Shown here: piece after piece, positions 34,082-43,097 of the stretch
Position numbering within the stretch: the stretch's first letter is position 1
How the letters are laid out: each line of letters begins with the position of its first letter
DNA from: Desulfotignum sp.
Lineage (GTDB): Bacteria; Desulfobacterota; Desulfobacteria; Desulfobacterales; Desulfobacteraceae
NCBI GenBank assembly: GCA_011390335.1
Contig: JAABSO010000022.1
Span: 1-64,000, forward strand
Reading direction: 5' to 3'
Length of the DNA: 64,000 nucleotides
The notes under the pieces: generated by a model
Seen by the model: the letters and a program-made list of their open reading frames with translations, nothing else
The model's database searches: none
What the model was told of the DNA's origin: nothing
Translations under genes and position numbers: made by a program

Positions 34082-35002
34082 ATGGGACGGTTTATCTACA
34101 GGCGACTGGTTCACGGCCTGATTGTGATCTTCGGGGTGACCATCATCGTGTTTGTGGTAACCCGGATGGTGGGTGATCCGGTTCAGGTGATGCTGCCCCT
34201 GGAATCCACCCTGGAACAGCGGGCTGCCTTTGAAAAAAAGCTGGGCCTGGACCGGCCCATATATATCCAGTTTGGTGAGTTTTTAGGCAATATCGCCCGG
34301 CTGGACTTTGGGGAATCCTTGTGGCAGAAACGGCCGGCCATGGATATCGTGTTTGAAAAACTGCCCATGACCATGCTGCTCACCGCTGTGGGCATCGGTT
34401 TTGCCTGTGCGGCCGCCATTCCTTTGGGAATCATTGCAGCCCTGCGGCCCGGCGGGATGGTGGACCGGGTCACGGTGTTCGGCAGTCTGCTGGGGCTGTC
34501 CGTGCCACAGTTCTGGCTTGGGCTGCTGTTTATTGTTTTGTTTGCCGTGCAGTTCAAGATCCTGCCCACCTCTGGTGCTGCCACACCGGCCCACATCATC
34601 ATGCCGGCGTTGACCATGGGGTTGCCCACCCTGGCCAGGCTGGTGATGCTGGTGCGGTCTTCCATGATTGACGAGCTCAACCAGCAGTATGTCAAGACCA
34701 GTTTTGCCAAGGGCCTGCCCTTTGTCCGGGTGGTGGGACTCCATGCTCTGCGCAATGCAGGGCTGCCCATCATGACCCTGGTGGGCTGGGAAGTGATCCG
34801 GTCTCTGGCCGGGTATTCCGTGGTGGTGGAAACCGTGTTTGCCTGGCCGGGCATAGGTCTTACCGCCATTCAGGCCATTGAGCGCGACGATCTGATCCTG
34901 ATTCAGGCCATCGTGTTTACCGCAGCCGTCTGTGTGGTGGTGATCAATATAGCCCTGGATTTTATTTACAAACTCATCGACCCGAGGCTGAAGCTGACAT
35001 GA
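34082..35002 (+). CDS. ABC permease, DppB type
   Basis: 306 residues with six membrane segments. The N-terminus (YRRLVHGLIVIFGVTIIVFV then VTRMVGDPV) is typical of DppB/OppB permeases, and the binding-protein-dependent transport domain has the conserved EAA-like loop (TSFAKGLPFVRVVGLHALRN) that contacts the ATPases. It forms half of the channel for the solute imported by this system. The stop overlaps the next gene start by 4 bases. Confidence 0.88.
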   Translation: MGRFIYRRLVHGLIVIFGVTIIVFVVTRMVGDPVQVMLPLESTLEQRAAFEKKLGLDRPIYIQFGEFLGNIARLDFGESLWQKRPAMDIVFEKLPMTMLLTAVGIGFACAAAIPLGIIAALRPGGMVDRVTVFGSLLGLSVPQFWLGLLFIVLFAVQFKILPTSGAATPAHIIMPALTMGLPTLARLVMLVRSSMIDELNQQYVKTSFAKGLPFVRVVGLHALRNAGLPIMTLVGWEVIRSLAGYSVVVETVFAWPGIGLTAIQAIERDDLILIQAIVFTAAVCVVVINIALDFIYKLIDPRLKLT

Positions 35003-35994
35003 ACGGAACCAGCGCAGAGACCCTGGAAAAAGCCCTGGAAAAGAACCGGTATGAATGGGTGGAAAAACTGCAGGAACTGGGCAGGGAACTCAAACGGGAC
35101 AAAGCCGGGCTCATCGGGGTGATATTGATCACCGCCCTGGTGCTCATGGCAGTGTTCGCTCCAATGATCGCCCCCCATGATCCGACAGACCAGGATCTCA
35201 CCGCCCGGCTGGCTCCCCCTGTCTGGTATGAAAAAGGCACCTGGAACCATATGCTGGGCACCGACCACCTGGGCCGGGATGTGCTGTCCCGGAGCATTCA
35301 CGGGGCCCGGGTCTCCTTGTGGGTGGGGGCGGCGGTGGTGCTTTTGGCCGGGGGATTCGGTGTGGTCATGGGATTGATGGCCGGGCACTTGGGCGGAAGG
35401 ACCGATGCCTTTGTCATGCGCTGGATCGACACCCAGGTGGCGTTTCCCGGGCTTTTGCTGGCCTTGATCATCCTGGCGGTCATCGGTCCCAGCCTCACTA
35501 CGGTGGTGGTGGTGCTGGCGTTGAACGGGTGGATGGTGTACGGCCGCATGACCCGCAGTGCCGTATTGTCCATCCGCCAGTCCCCCTATGTGGAGGCAGC
35601 CGAAGTGGTGGGGTGCCGGTGGCCCCGCGTTATTTTCCGCCATATCCTGCCCAATCTCACCTCTCCTTTGCTCACCCTGGCCATCCTGGAGTTTGCCAGA
35701 ATTGTCCTGGCAGAAGCTGCTCTTTCGTTTCTGGGACTGGGGATTCAGCCCCCGGCCACCTCCTGGGGCCTGGATGTGTCCATGGGTAAAAATTACATGT
35801 TCATGGCCTGGTGGCTGGTCACCATTCCCGGGTGTGCCATTGCTGTCACCGTTCTTGCCATTAATCTTGTGGCCTCCTGGCTGCGGCTGATTTCCGATCC
35901 CCAGGAGCGGGAAAAACAGTATGCCCGGCACATGGCAGGGGCCATGCGTAAAAAAATGCAGGCCACAATTGAAAAGGAGTCCAAAGTGCCATGA
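34999..35994 (+). CDS. ABC permease, DppC type
   Basis: 331 residues, slightly long because of a charged N-terminal extension (about 40 residues). About six membrane segments follow. The DppC/OppC segment MLGTDHLGRDVLSRSIHGAR is clear, and an EAA-like loop (EAAEVVGCRWPRVIFRHILP) contacts the ATPase. Together with the DppB-type protein it forms the channel. The start overlaps the previous gene (ATGA) and the end overlaps the next one, so all four genes are translationally coupled. Confidence 0.88.
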   Translation: MNGTSAETLEKALEKNRYEWVEKLQELGRELKRDKAGLIGVILITALVLMAVFAPMIAPHDPTDQDLTARLAPPVWYEKGTWNHMLGTDHLGRDVLSRSIHGARVSLWVGAAVVLLAGGFGVVMGLMAGHLGGRTDAFVMRWIDTQVAFPGLLLALIILAVIGPSLTTVVVVLALNGWMVYGRMTRSAVLSIRQSPYVEAAEVVGCRWPRVIFRHILPNLTSPLLTLAILEFARIVLAEAALSFLGLGIQPPATSWGLDVSMGKNYMFMAWWLVTIPGCAIAVTVLAINLVASWLRLISDPQEREKQYARHMAGAMRKKMQATIEKESKVP

Positions 35995-36983
35995 ATGACT
36001 GCCAGAACACACCGCTTCTTGAAGTGCGCAACCTGGTGGTGAATTTTTACACCCGGGGCGGGGTGGTCCAGGCCTCCCGGGGTGTCAGTTTCCAGGTGGC
36101 GCATGGACAGACCTTAGGTATTGTGGGGGAATCAGGATCAGGTAAAAGTGTGGCAGTCCAGGCGGTGATGGGGTTGATCTCCAATCCGGGCCGGATCGAA
36201 GGCGGAGATATTTTGTTCAGGGGCCGGTCCCTGCTGGACCCGGCCGGCAGAAAATTTGTGCGCAAGGTCCGGGGCAAAGAGATCGCCATGATTTTCCAGG
36301 ACCCCATGACCTCTTTAAATCCGGTGTTTACCATCGGGACCCAGATCACCGAGGTGCTGCGCCACCATCTGGGCATGACAAGAGACCAGGCCCGGAAACG
36401 GGCCATGGACCTGCTGGGGCTGGTGGATATCAATGCCCCTGAAAAACGCCTCAAACAATACCCGTATGAGATGTCCGGGGGGATGCGCCAGCGGGTGATG
36501 ATTGCCATGGCCCTGGCCTGTGAGCCCCGGCTCATCATTGCAGATGAGCCCACCACAGCTCTGGATGTGACCATTCAGGCCCAGATCCTGGAACTGCTGG
36601 CCGACCTGCAGCAGCGGCTTGAAGTGTCTGTGATTCTCATCACCCACGACCTGGGGGTGGTGGCCCAGCTCTGCCACCGGGTGGCGGTGATGTATGCCGG
36701 CCGCATTGTGGAAGTGGGGGATGCAGACCAGGTGTTTGCCAGTCCGGTTCACCCCTATACAAAGGGATTGATCCGGGCCACCCCCCGCCTGGATGTGGTA
36801 ACTGAGCGTATGGTTTCCATTGACGGGGTGCCGCCAGACCTGATCTCGCCCCCACAGGGGTGTGCATTTTCCCCCCGGTGTGACCAGGCAAAAAATGACT
36901 GTTTGCGGTCCCAGACCCTCACCCCGCTGGGTGATGACCGCCATGTCTCGTGCTGGTGCGCAATAAAGGGAGACACCAGATGA
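35991..36983 (+). CDS. ABC transporter ATPase, DppD type
   Basis: 330 residues. Walker A is GESGSGKSV (about 46-54), the signature is MSGGMRQRV, Walker B is LIIADEPTTALD and the switch is ITHD. The C-terminal oligopeptide-type extension ends with a Cys cluster (CAFSPRCDQAKNDC) that may bind iron-sulfur or zinc, as in DppD/OppD. It drives import by ATP hydrolysis on the cytoplasmic side. It overlaps both neighbours by four bases. Confidence 0.9.
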   Translation: MNDCQNTPLLEVRNLVVNFYTRGGVVQASRGVSFQVAHGQTLGIVGESGSGKSVAVQAVMGLISNPGRIEGGDILFRGRSLLDPAGRKFVRKVRGKEIAMIFQDPMTSLNPVFTIGTQITEVLRHHLGMTRDQARKRAMDLLGLVDINAPEKRLKQYPYEMSGGMRQRVMIAMALACEPRLIIADEPTTALDVTIQAQILELLADLQQRLEVSVILITHDLGVVAQLCHRVAVMYAGRIVEVGDADQVFASPVHPYTKGLIRATPRLDVVTERMVSIDGVPPDLISPPQGCAFSPRCDQAKNDCLRSQTLTPLGDDRHVSCWCAIKGDTR

Positions 36984-38008
36984 TTGGGCAGGCAAACGAA
37001 GCGACACCCCGGGCGGCAAAGGATGGGGCAGCCGGTTCGCCGCTGGTTTGCGTAAAAGACCTGAGCGTCATTTTTGATGCCGGCAGGGCCGGGTTCTGGG
37101 GCAGAAAACGCCTCCAGGTGCATGCAGTGGAAAAAGTGAGCTTTGATATCCATCCCGGTGAAACCCTGGGGCTTGTGGGGGAATCAGGTTCCGGAAAAAG
37201 CACCACCGGCCGGGCCATACTCGGCCGGGTGCCGGTCAGTTCCGGCACCATATATTTCCAGGGCAAAGAGATCACCCATGCCGGAAAAGAAAGGGTCCGG
37301 GCCCTGAGCCGGCACATGCAGCTGGTGTTCCAGGACCCCTACGCCAGCCTGAATCCCCGCATGAAAATTGTTGATATCGTGGCAGAACCCCTTCTGGTGC
37401 ACGGTCTTGTGAAAAATACAAAAGAGGCGGCAGGCGAGGTGGCACAGCTTCTGGAGCTGGTGGGCCTGCCGCCGGATGCCGGTGCCCGCTATCCCCACGC
37501 CTTCAGCGGGGGCCAGCGCCAGCGGGTGGGCATTGCCCGGGCCCTGGCGCTGAAACCACAGTTCATCGTGGCAGATGAGCCGGTGAGCGCCCTGGATGTG
37601 TCCATCCGGGCCCAGGTGGTGAACCTGATGCAGGACCTGCAGGCCCGGTTCGGGCTGGCATACCTGTTTATCGCCCATGACCTGGCTGTGGTGCGCCACA
37701 TATCCCACCGCATCGCCATAATGTATGCCGGCAATATCGTGGAGCTGGCAGACCGGCACCTGATCTATGAATCTCCGGTGCATCCGTATACCAAAGCACT
37801 GCTGTCAGCCGTGCCTGTGCCCGACCCCCCGGTCCAGCGGGCCAGGCAGCGCATCACCTGTCCGGGGGAGGCCCCTAATCCCATGGACCCGCCGTCCGGG
37901 TGCAGGTTTCAGTCCCGGTGCCCGTATGTGACCCAGACCTGCCGTGACACCGCCCCGGTTCTGACCTCCCGCCGCCCCGGCCAGACAGCCGCCTGCTGGA
38001 ATTGCTGA
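36980..38008 (+). CDS. ABC transporter ATPase, DppF type
   Basis: 342 residues from ATG 36980, which overlaps the previous stop. Walker A is GESGSGKST, the signature is FSGGQRQRV, Walker B is FIVADEPVSALD and the switch is IAHD. The C-terminal domain has a Cys cluster (CRFQSRCPYVTQTC). It pairs with the DppD-type ATPase. It is the last gene of the importer operon; a full copy of the 200-bp element begins 13 bases after its stop. Confidence 0.9.
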   Translation: MIGQANEATPRAAKDGAAGSPLVCVKDLSVIFDAGRAGFWGRKRLQVHAVEKVSFDIHPGETLGLVGESGSGKSTTGRAILGRVPVSSGTIYFQGKEITHAGKERVRALSRHMQLVFQDPYASLNPRMKIVDIVAEPLLVHGLVKNTKEAAGEVAQLLELVGLPPDAGARYPHAFSGGQRQRVGIARALALKPQFIVADEPVSALDVSIRAQVVNLMQDLQARFGLAYLFIAHDLAVVRHISHRIAIMYAGNIVELADRHLIYESPVHPYTKALLSAVPVPDPPVQRARQRITCPGEAPNPMDPPSGCRFQSRCPYVTQTCRDTAPVLTSRRPGQTAACWNC

Positions 38009-38020
38009 TGTTGTGATATT

Positions 38021-38222
38021 GGGGTCAGAAGTTAACTTTTTTACCTTTTTTTGCATTCATGGCAAAAGTAACGGGGTCAGGCTTGCGTTATTGTCGTTAT
38101 TGTTCACCAGCTTCGAATGTTTGTAATATCCTTTCCAATAACGACAATAACGCAAGCCTGACCCCAGTTTCCCTGACCCCAGTTTCCCCGGTTTTTAGGT
38201 AAAAAAGTTAACTTCTGACCCC
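38021..38222. mobile_element. 202-bp palindromic element, copy 2 (MITE/REPIN-like)
   Basis: Same architecture and orientation as copy 1. Outer ends carry GGGGTCAGAAGTTAAC and its complement, and the inner perfect 30-base inverted repeat lies at 38073-38102 and 38136-38165. The asymmetric loop (CACCAGCTTCGAA) matches copy 1 closely. Next to the inner repeat the stretch CTGACCCCAGTTTCCC is doubled. The 335-base gap between genes is filled mainly by this element. Confidence 0.85.
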
Positions 38223-38343
38223 CAGTACCCTTGACAAAGCATTGTGCGAAAATATATACCAGTTTTAGAATGGTGCTCGAAAAATGAATTTCATATACTG
38301 CATGCTTTCCGGCATCAGTGCAAACCATAAGGAGCAGCAAACC

Positions 38344-39444
38344 GTGAATGGCAGACAACGCATCATCACCGCCCTTGAAAACAAACAACCTGACTGTGTG
38401 CCCCTGTATATCCACGGCATAAACGAGGCCCCCATCATCGGCATCGGCAAACATCTGACTGAAGGGCTGCCTGAACCAAAAGATTTCAGGCTCATGAATG
38501 ACCATGACAAACTCAAGCTGGTGGATACCCTTTTTATGATCCATGAACATTATGATGTTGACGGGATTACCACCTTTGAAACCGGTCATGAAACCCGGGT
38601 GGACGCAACCCATGTCGCTGATGGATTCAATGTGGTCTACAGGCTTTCGCCCCACGGTATTCCCGTTCCTGTGGGGCATCCTGTCCCGTCCTTTGAAGCG
38701 TTGAAGGCCTACAAACCCCCTGTGCCTGCAGCCGGGGATCTGGGGCTTTTGCACCTGGCTGCGGACAGATTCAAAGGAAACAAAGCCACCTTCTGGCTCA
38801 TGCGGGGGATTTTTGTCCGCTCCTGGCGGCTGCTGGGCATGACAAACCTGATGATGAACATGGTCAGCAACCCTGCATTTGTTCATGCCGTGGCACAGAT
38901 GATGCTGGAATACAACCTGGCCCAGCTTGATCTGCTGGCAGAGGCCGGACTTGACGTTCTGGTCATTGAAGATGACATCGCCTCCACCAGCGGTCCGTTG
39001 ATATCCCCGGACCATTTTAAAACCTTTGTCAACCAATATAACCGGCAGATCGTTGACAAGGCCCACAAAAAAGGACTGAAGGTGGTCAGGCATTCCGACG
39101 GCAACCTGTGGCCCCTCATGGATACCATACTTGATACCGGTTATGACGGCATAAATCCCTTAGAACCCCAGGCAGGCATGCATATCAAAAAGATGAAAGC
39201 CTTTTGCGGTGATAAGATCTGTCTTCTGGGCAATATTGACTGTGTGGATCTTCTGCCCTCCGGCACACCAGACCAGGTGGAAGCGGCAGTCATTCAAGCC
39301 ATTGCAGACGGGGGCGAAGGCGGGGGCCTGATTATCTGTTCTTCAAACTCCCTGCACCCGGGGGTGAATCCTGAAAACTGCATCGCCATGTTCCAGGCGG
39401 TGCGCAAACACGGGAAATACGAACAAAAAGGCCGGGCATCATGA
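38344..39444 (+). CDS. Uroporphyrinogen-decarboxylase-family protein (methyltransferase type)
   Basis: 366 residues from GTG 38344, with AAGGAG nine bases upstream; from here the start VNGRQRIITALENKQPD is the standard family N-terminus, whereas an ATG at 38284 adds 20 unrelated residues. The URO-D barrel includes a His in KVVRHSDGNLWPLMD and a late ICSSNSLHPGVNPENC. In anaerobes such proteins (MtaA/MtbA/CmuA-like) move methyl groups between corrinoid proteins and coenzymes. No corrinoid protein gene is beside it, so the role is open. It overlaps the following MFS gene by 4 bases and is probably made with it. Confidence 0.75.
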   Translation: MNGRQRIITALENKQPDCVPLYIHGINEAPIIGIGKHLTEGLPEPKDFRLMNDHDKLKLVDTLFMIHEHYDVDGITTFETGHETRVDATHVADGFNVVYRLSPHGIPVPVGHPVPSFEALKAYKPPVPAAGDLGLLHLAADRFKGNKATFWLMRGIFVRSWRLLGMTNLMMNMVSNPAFVHAVAQMMLEYNLAQLDLLAEAGLDVLVIEDDIASTSGPLISPDHFKTFVNQYNRQIVDKAHKKGLKVVRHSDGNLWPLMDTILDTGYDGINPLEPQAGMHIKKMKAFCGDKICLLGNIDCVDLLPSGTPDQVEAAVIQAIADGGEGGGLIICSSNSLHPGVNPENCIAMFQAVRKHGKYEQKGRAS

Positions 39445-40688
39445 CGAAAAAACAATCCTGGACGGTTTTCTGGCTGCTTTTCCTGCTCTACATGTTTGAC
39501 TACATGGACCGGATGGTCATTGTGTCGCTCTTTCCCTTTCTCAAACAGGATATGGGCATGACCGATGCCCAGTGCGGGCTTCTGGTATCTGTTGTGTACT
39601 GGTCAATCTTAGGGTTTTCATTTCCTGTGTCCATTCTCGTGGACCGCTGGAGCCGCACAAAAAGCATCTCCATCATGGCGGTAATCTGGAGCATGGCCAC
39701 CCTGGCCTGTGCATTCACAAAAACATTTCCCCAGCTTCTGGTTGCCAGAACCGCCATCGGCATTGGAGAAGCCGGATATGCCCCGGGCGGCACCGCCATG
39801 CTGTCTGCCAGCTTTCCCATGGAAAAAAGGGCACGGATCCTGGGGTTGTGGAATGCATCCATTCCTTTGGGCAGTGCTCTGGGCATCGGGATCGGCGGGT
39901 TTGTCGCCCACCACTTTGGCTGGCGCCATGCATTCGGACTGGTGGCTTTTCCCGGGCTGGTCCTGGCAGTGTTGTTTTATTTTGTCAAAGACTATGAAAC
40001 CGTTAAACTCACCAAAATTGAAAAAACCGGCAAAGAAACAAAGATGCAGTTTCTGGATATGGCCAGGCAGTTTACCCACAACACCACCCTTTTGTGCAAC
40101 AACCTGGCATTTGCCCTGAATGTGTTTGTCACCACGGCACTTCTGACATGGCTGCCCACCTATTTTCACCGGATTAACGGCATTGCCATGGACAAGGCAA
40201 GCATGAAAGCCGGTTCCATCATGCTGCTTGCCATCATCGGTGCCCCCCTGGGCGGGTTTCTGGCAGATGCGTGGATGAAAAAAAACAATAAAGCAAGACT
40301 CCTGTTTCCGGCAGTATCCTCTGTGTTCACAGGTGTTCTGCTGTTTATCGCCTTTGGGTTATTACAGGGAACCGGTCAGTATATGGTGCTGCTCCTGGTG
40401 GGCATCACTGCGGTGGCATTTGTTCCCTGCTGTGTGGCCGTGACCCAGGATGTGGTTCACCCGGGGCTCTGCGCTGTCTCCTTGAGCCTGAGCATCATCA
40501 TTCAGCACCTGCTTGGCTCAAGTCTTGCCCCGGTTGTCATCGGCAACCTGTCTGATATGTACGGCATTGACAAGGCATTGGCAATCCTGCCGGTGTTTGC
40601 ATTGCTTGCCGCAGCAGTGCTTTTTGCCGGTTCATTTTTTTACGAAAAAAACCTGTATACAGGCCGGGAGAGCATCCATTTACGGTGA
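39441..40688 (+). CDS. MFS transporter
   Basis: 415 residues, about 12 membrane segments, with the MFS loop VSILVDRWSRTKSI and a mid-protein hydrophilic loop (about 188-200). The first segment (WLLFLLYMFDYMDRMVIVSL) resembles anion:proton carriers for organic acids. It is coupled to the UroD-family gene by a 4-base overlap, so it may import or export that enzyme's substrate or product. The 3' end overlaps the convergent histidine kinase gene by 9 bases. Confidence 0.82.
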   Translation: MTKKQSWTVFWLLFLLYMFDYMDRMVIVSLFPFLKQDMGMTDAQCGLLVSVVYWSILGFSFPVSILVDRWSRTKSISIMAVIWSMATLACAFTKTFPQLLVARTAIGIGEAGYAPGGTAMLSASFPMEKRARILGLWNASIPLGSALGIGIGGFVAHHFGWRHAFGLVAFPGLVLAVLFYFVKDYETVKLTKIEKTGKETKMQFLDMARQFTHNTTLLCNNLAFALNVFVTTALLTWLPTYFHRINGIAMDKASMKAGSIMLLAIIGAPLGGFLADAWMKKNNKARLLFPAVSSVFTGVLLFIAFGLLQGTGQYMVLLLVGITAVAFVPCCVAVTQDVVHPGLCAVSLSLSIIIQHLLGSSLAPVVIGNLSDMYGIDKALAILPVFALLAAAVLFAGSFFYEKNLYTGRESIHLR

Positions 40689-42488
40689 TACGATGGTGGA
40701 CAGTTCCGCTTTGGACAGGTGCCGGGGAATAAATATGTTAAACGTGGTCCCGCTGCCCGGGGTGCTGTCAACGGTGATAAACCCGTTGTTCTGCCTGACG
40801 ATGCCGTAGACCATGGCAAGGCCCATGCCGGTACTCTGGCCCACGCCCTTGGTGGTGAAAAACGGTTCAAAAAGATTGTCCAGGGTCTGCTTGTCCATGC
40901 CGCAGCCGTTGTCGCTGATGGAAAGCAGAACAAAATCCCCGGGAAAAGCATCGGTATGTTCGGCGGAATTGGCATGGTCAATGGTTATTGTGCCGGTTTC
41001 AATAATAATTTTTCCTGTATCTGACACCGCATCCCTGGCATTGACGCATAAATTGGCCAGAATCTGGTCGATCTGTGAGGGATCCATTTTCACGGGCCAG
41101 ATATTTTTGCCCGGTTTGTACACCAGATCAATCTCTTCGCCCATGAGCCGCCTGTGGAGTCTGAGCATGGTTTCAACGGTCTGGTTCAGGTCAAGCACTG
41201 CAGGAGCAGCGGTCTGTTTTCTGGCAAAAGCCAGCAGCTGGCTGGTGACGGCTGCGGAATGCTGTGCAGCTGTGAGAATTTCCTGGAGGCAGTGGTGGGA
41301 AAAATCATTGGGGTCTGTCTGGTCCATGGCAAGCTCTGCATTGCCTATGATGACGCTGAGCATATTGTTGAAATCATGGGCCACCCCTCCTGCCAGGTTG
41401 CCTACAGATTCCATTTTCCGGGCCTGGTTGATCCGGGCTTCCAGGCGTTTTCTCTCTGATACATCCCGGGCGATTCCCAGTATCACCGGGCGGTCATTCA
41501 TGTGAAACGGACAGGTGCGGATTTCCACAACAACGGTTTTGCCGTTTTTTGTGACCAGGGAGATCTCATCAGGCCCTGTTGACTTGCCCTGGATATTGTT
41601 TCCCAGAAGATCCCGGGCTTTTGGCATCTCATCAGGGGGCAGAATGCCCAGGGTGAGTAAATTTTTTCCAATAAAGGTTTTTCGGGATATGCCCATCAGC
41701 GTTTCAGCAGCCTGGTTCCCGTCAATAAAACTGCCTTCCAGATCGGTCAGGTACATGGCATCCGGGGCCACTTCAAATAATGTCCTGAACTGAAACTCGC
41801 TTTGTTTGAGCTTTGCTTCAACTTCTGACCGCTGCAGCATTTCTTCTGACAGTTTTTCATTGGCACGGGCAAGTGCCTCAGCCTGGCTGTGAACAGTTTC
41901 AGCAGAGCGGATCAGATGTTCCTGGAGCATGCCGGCACCCAGAATACTGGTGCCGGCCAGAAGGATGAAAACCCCGGCAGCGGTTATCCAGGAAACCAGG
42001 TGACCCGTGGTGGCAGGCATTCCCGGGGTTATGGGAAACATACCGTACACAAAACACAGACCAGCTGTGATCAGAGAAACAAGGCACAGGCCCCCGACAA
42101 AAAGGCCGCTGCGTATTCCCAGTAAAACCGTTGCCAGTACAGTGATGGTTAAAAAAATTTCAATCCCTGCACCGGAAAAAGAAAAATGCATCAGATTGAA
42201 AAGCGATATCACATACAGGCATCCCAGCATCACGCAGGCACTGAAAACAAAGGGCAGGCGGTTGAAGGCCAGTGTGGCGGCAACCGCCAGAAAATAGAGC
42301 ACGATGTATAACATCACACCGCCAATCTGGTTCAGTGCGACTGCCTCAAGACAGGCAATGATCAGGGCAGGCAGGCCCAGAATCGAAATGGCGATCAGCA
42401 TGCCTTTCAGCAGCCTTGCGCGCATGGCAGACAGGGAATCAAGGGGATGGATTTGTGTCATTTGTATATCGGGTATTTTTGGGATCAT
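40680..42488 (-). CDS. PAS-domain sensor histidine kinase
   Basis: 602 residues. Six membrane segments fill the first about 190 residues, then a coiled stretch, a PAS domain (about 230-345, with FRTLFEVAPDAMYLTDLEGS), the H-box (AGGVAHDFNNMLSVIIGNAE) and a HATPase domain with N-box, DNGCGMD, FFTTKGVGQSTGMGLA. It senses an unknown signal in or near the membrane and phosphorylates a response regulator. No receiver domain is fused and no regulator gene is adjacent, so the partner is elsewhere. The gene converges on and slightly overlaps the MFS gene. Confidence 0.88.
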   Translation of the reverse strand: MIPKIPDIQMTQIHPLDSLSAMRARLLKGMLIAISILGLPALIIACLEAVALNQIGGVMLYIVLYFLAVAATLAFNRLPFVFSACVMLGCLYVISLFNLMHFSFSGAGIEIFLTITVLATVLLGIRSGLFVGGLCLVSLITAGLCFVYGMFPITPGMPATTGHLVSWITAAGVFILLAGTSILGAGMLQEHLIRSAETVHSQAEALARANEKLSEEMLQRSEVEAKLKQSEFQFRTLFEVAPDAMYLTDLEGSFIDGNQAAETLMGISRKTFIGKNLLTLGILPPDEMPKARDLLGNNIQGKSTGPDEISLVTKNGKTVVVEIRTCPFHMNDRPVILGIARDVSERKRLEARINQARKMESVGNLAGGVAHDFNNMLSVIIGNAELAMDQTDPNDFSHHCLQEILTAAQHSAAVTSQLLAFARKQTAAPAVLDLNQTVETMLRLHRRLMGEEIDLVYKPGKNIWPVKMDPSQIDQILANLCVNARDAVSDTGKIIIETGTITIDHANSAEHTDAFPGDFVLLSISDNGCGMDKQTLDNLFEPFFTTKGVGQSTGMGLAMVYGIVRQNNGFITVDSTPGSGTTFNIFIPRHLSKAELSTIVSP

Positions 42489-42601
42489 GTAAAAATCCAG
42501 TTAAAGTTATCTGCGATCGGGATAATATCAGAATTTGTCCCGGTGGGACAGACAAAATATGTAACAGCCCAGGGCCGTCACATGTAACCACATCCTTTAC
42601 A

Positions 42602-42832
42602 GCTGCTTGATACCCGCTCCCTGAGGATGCCAGGTATTCGATCGCTGTGTGCAGCATTCTGTCCCAAGCCCCGCCCCTGGTAGTGTCCTGTGCCCGGTCC
42701 GAGATCTGCGGCGGCCTGTTTGCATAAGAACAATGAAGCGCGGCAACCCGCTCTCTGGTTGAAAACCATCCCGGCATATTTACCAGGCCCCCTCCGGCTC
42801 TGACGGTCCGTTCACAGGACACCACCAGGGGC
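42602..42832. repeat. Structured repeat element, copy B
   Basis: Arms 42673-42692 and 42813-42832 pair at 19 of 20 positions across about 120 bases. GCTGCTTGATAC (42602-42613) and TCTGACGGTCC (42799-42809) are shared with copy A at 16399-16487 in the same order and relative to the stem. The stem sequences of the two copies differ although each pairs with itself, which points to conserved structure. Confidence 0.6.
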
Positions 42833-42886
42833 TCCCCAAAGAAGCGCACGCTATAATAGCAAATATTCAGTTTTTTGAATATATGC

Positions 42887-42918
42887 TTGACATTGGATTA
42901 TTGTATACAGTACACAAT
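42887..42918 (+). promoter_or_regulatory. GntR-type operator overlapping a promoter (carboxylase gene)
   Basis: TTGACA at 42887-42892 is followed after 8 bases by the palindrome TTGTATACAGTACACAA (42901-42917), and TACACA (42911-42916) stands 18 bases from the -35 box as a -10 candidate. The palindrome has the TGTATAC-N-GTAYACA form usual for FCD-type GntR regulators. The same layout recurs before iorA. The regulator is probably the GntR protein encoded at 49635. Confidence 0.65.
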
Positions 42919-43097
42919 GGCATGCCGCCTGTTACAAAAAATGGTAAAACCCATTAGTGCCTTACGCCTCAGTTTCTGTTAAAAAAACAAGAAAATGAGG
43001 AGGGGCAGCCGGGTTGCGGGTTTCCCGCGTTAGGTTACGGCCTTGCTGCAACAGCAGCAACCGGTTGCCTGAATCTCATTTGTCACAAGGATATGCC

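Larger units (their letters stand above)
42489..43097 (+). other. 609-base gap with structured repeat and operator-promoter
   Basis: No supported gene. The gap holds structured repeat copy B (42602-42832) and a GntR-type operator-promoter (42887-42918), both listed separately. An open minus-strand frame over 42439-42849 looks like a by-product of the structured repeat and is not called. The leader from the promoter to the next start codon (43098) is about 175 bases and shows nothing else clear. Confidence 0.5.

Noticed and set aside
42439..42849. Minus-strand open frame of 136 codons in the 42.5-42.8 kb gap
   Set aside because: It follows the arms of structured repeat copy B, has no ribosome site and no recognisable domain; better explained as a by-product of the repeat.
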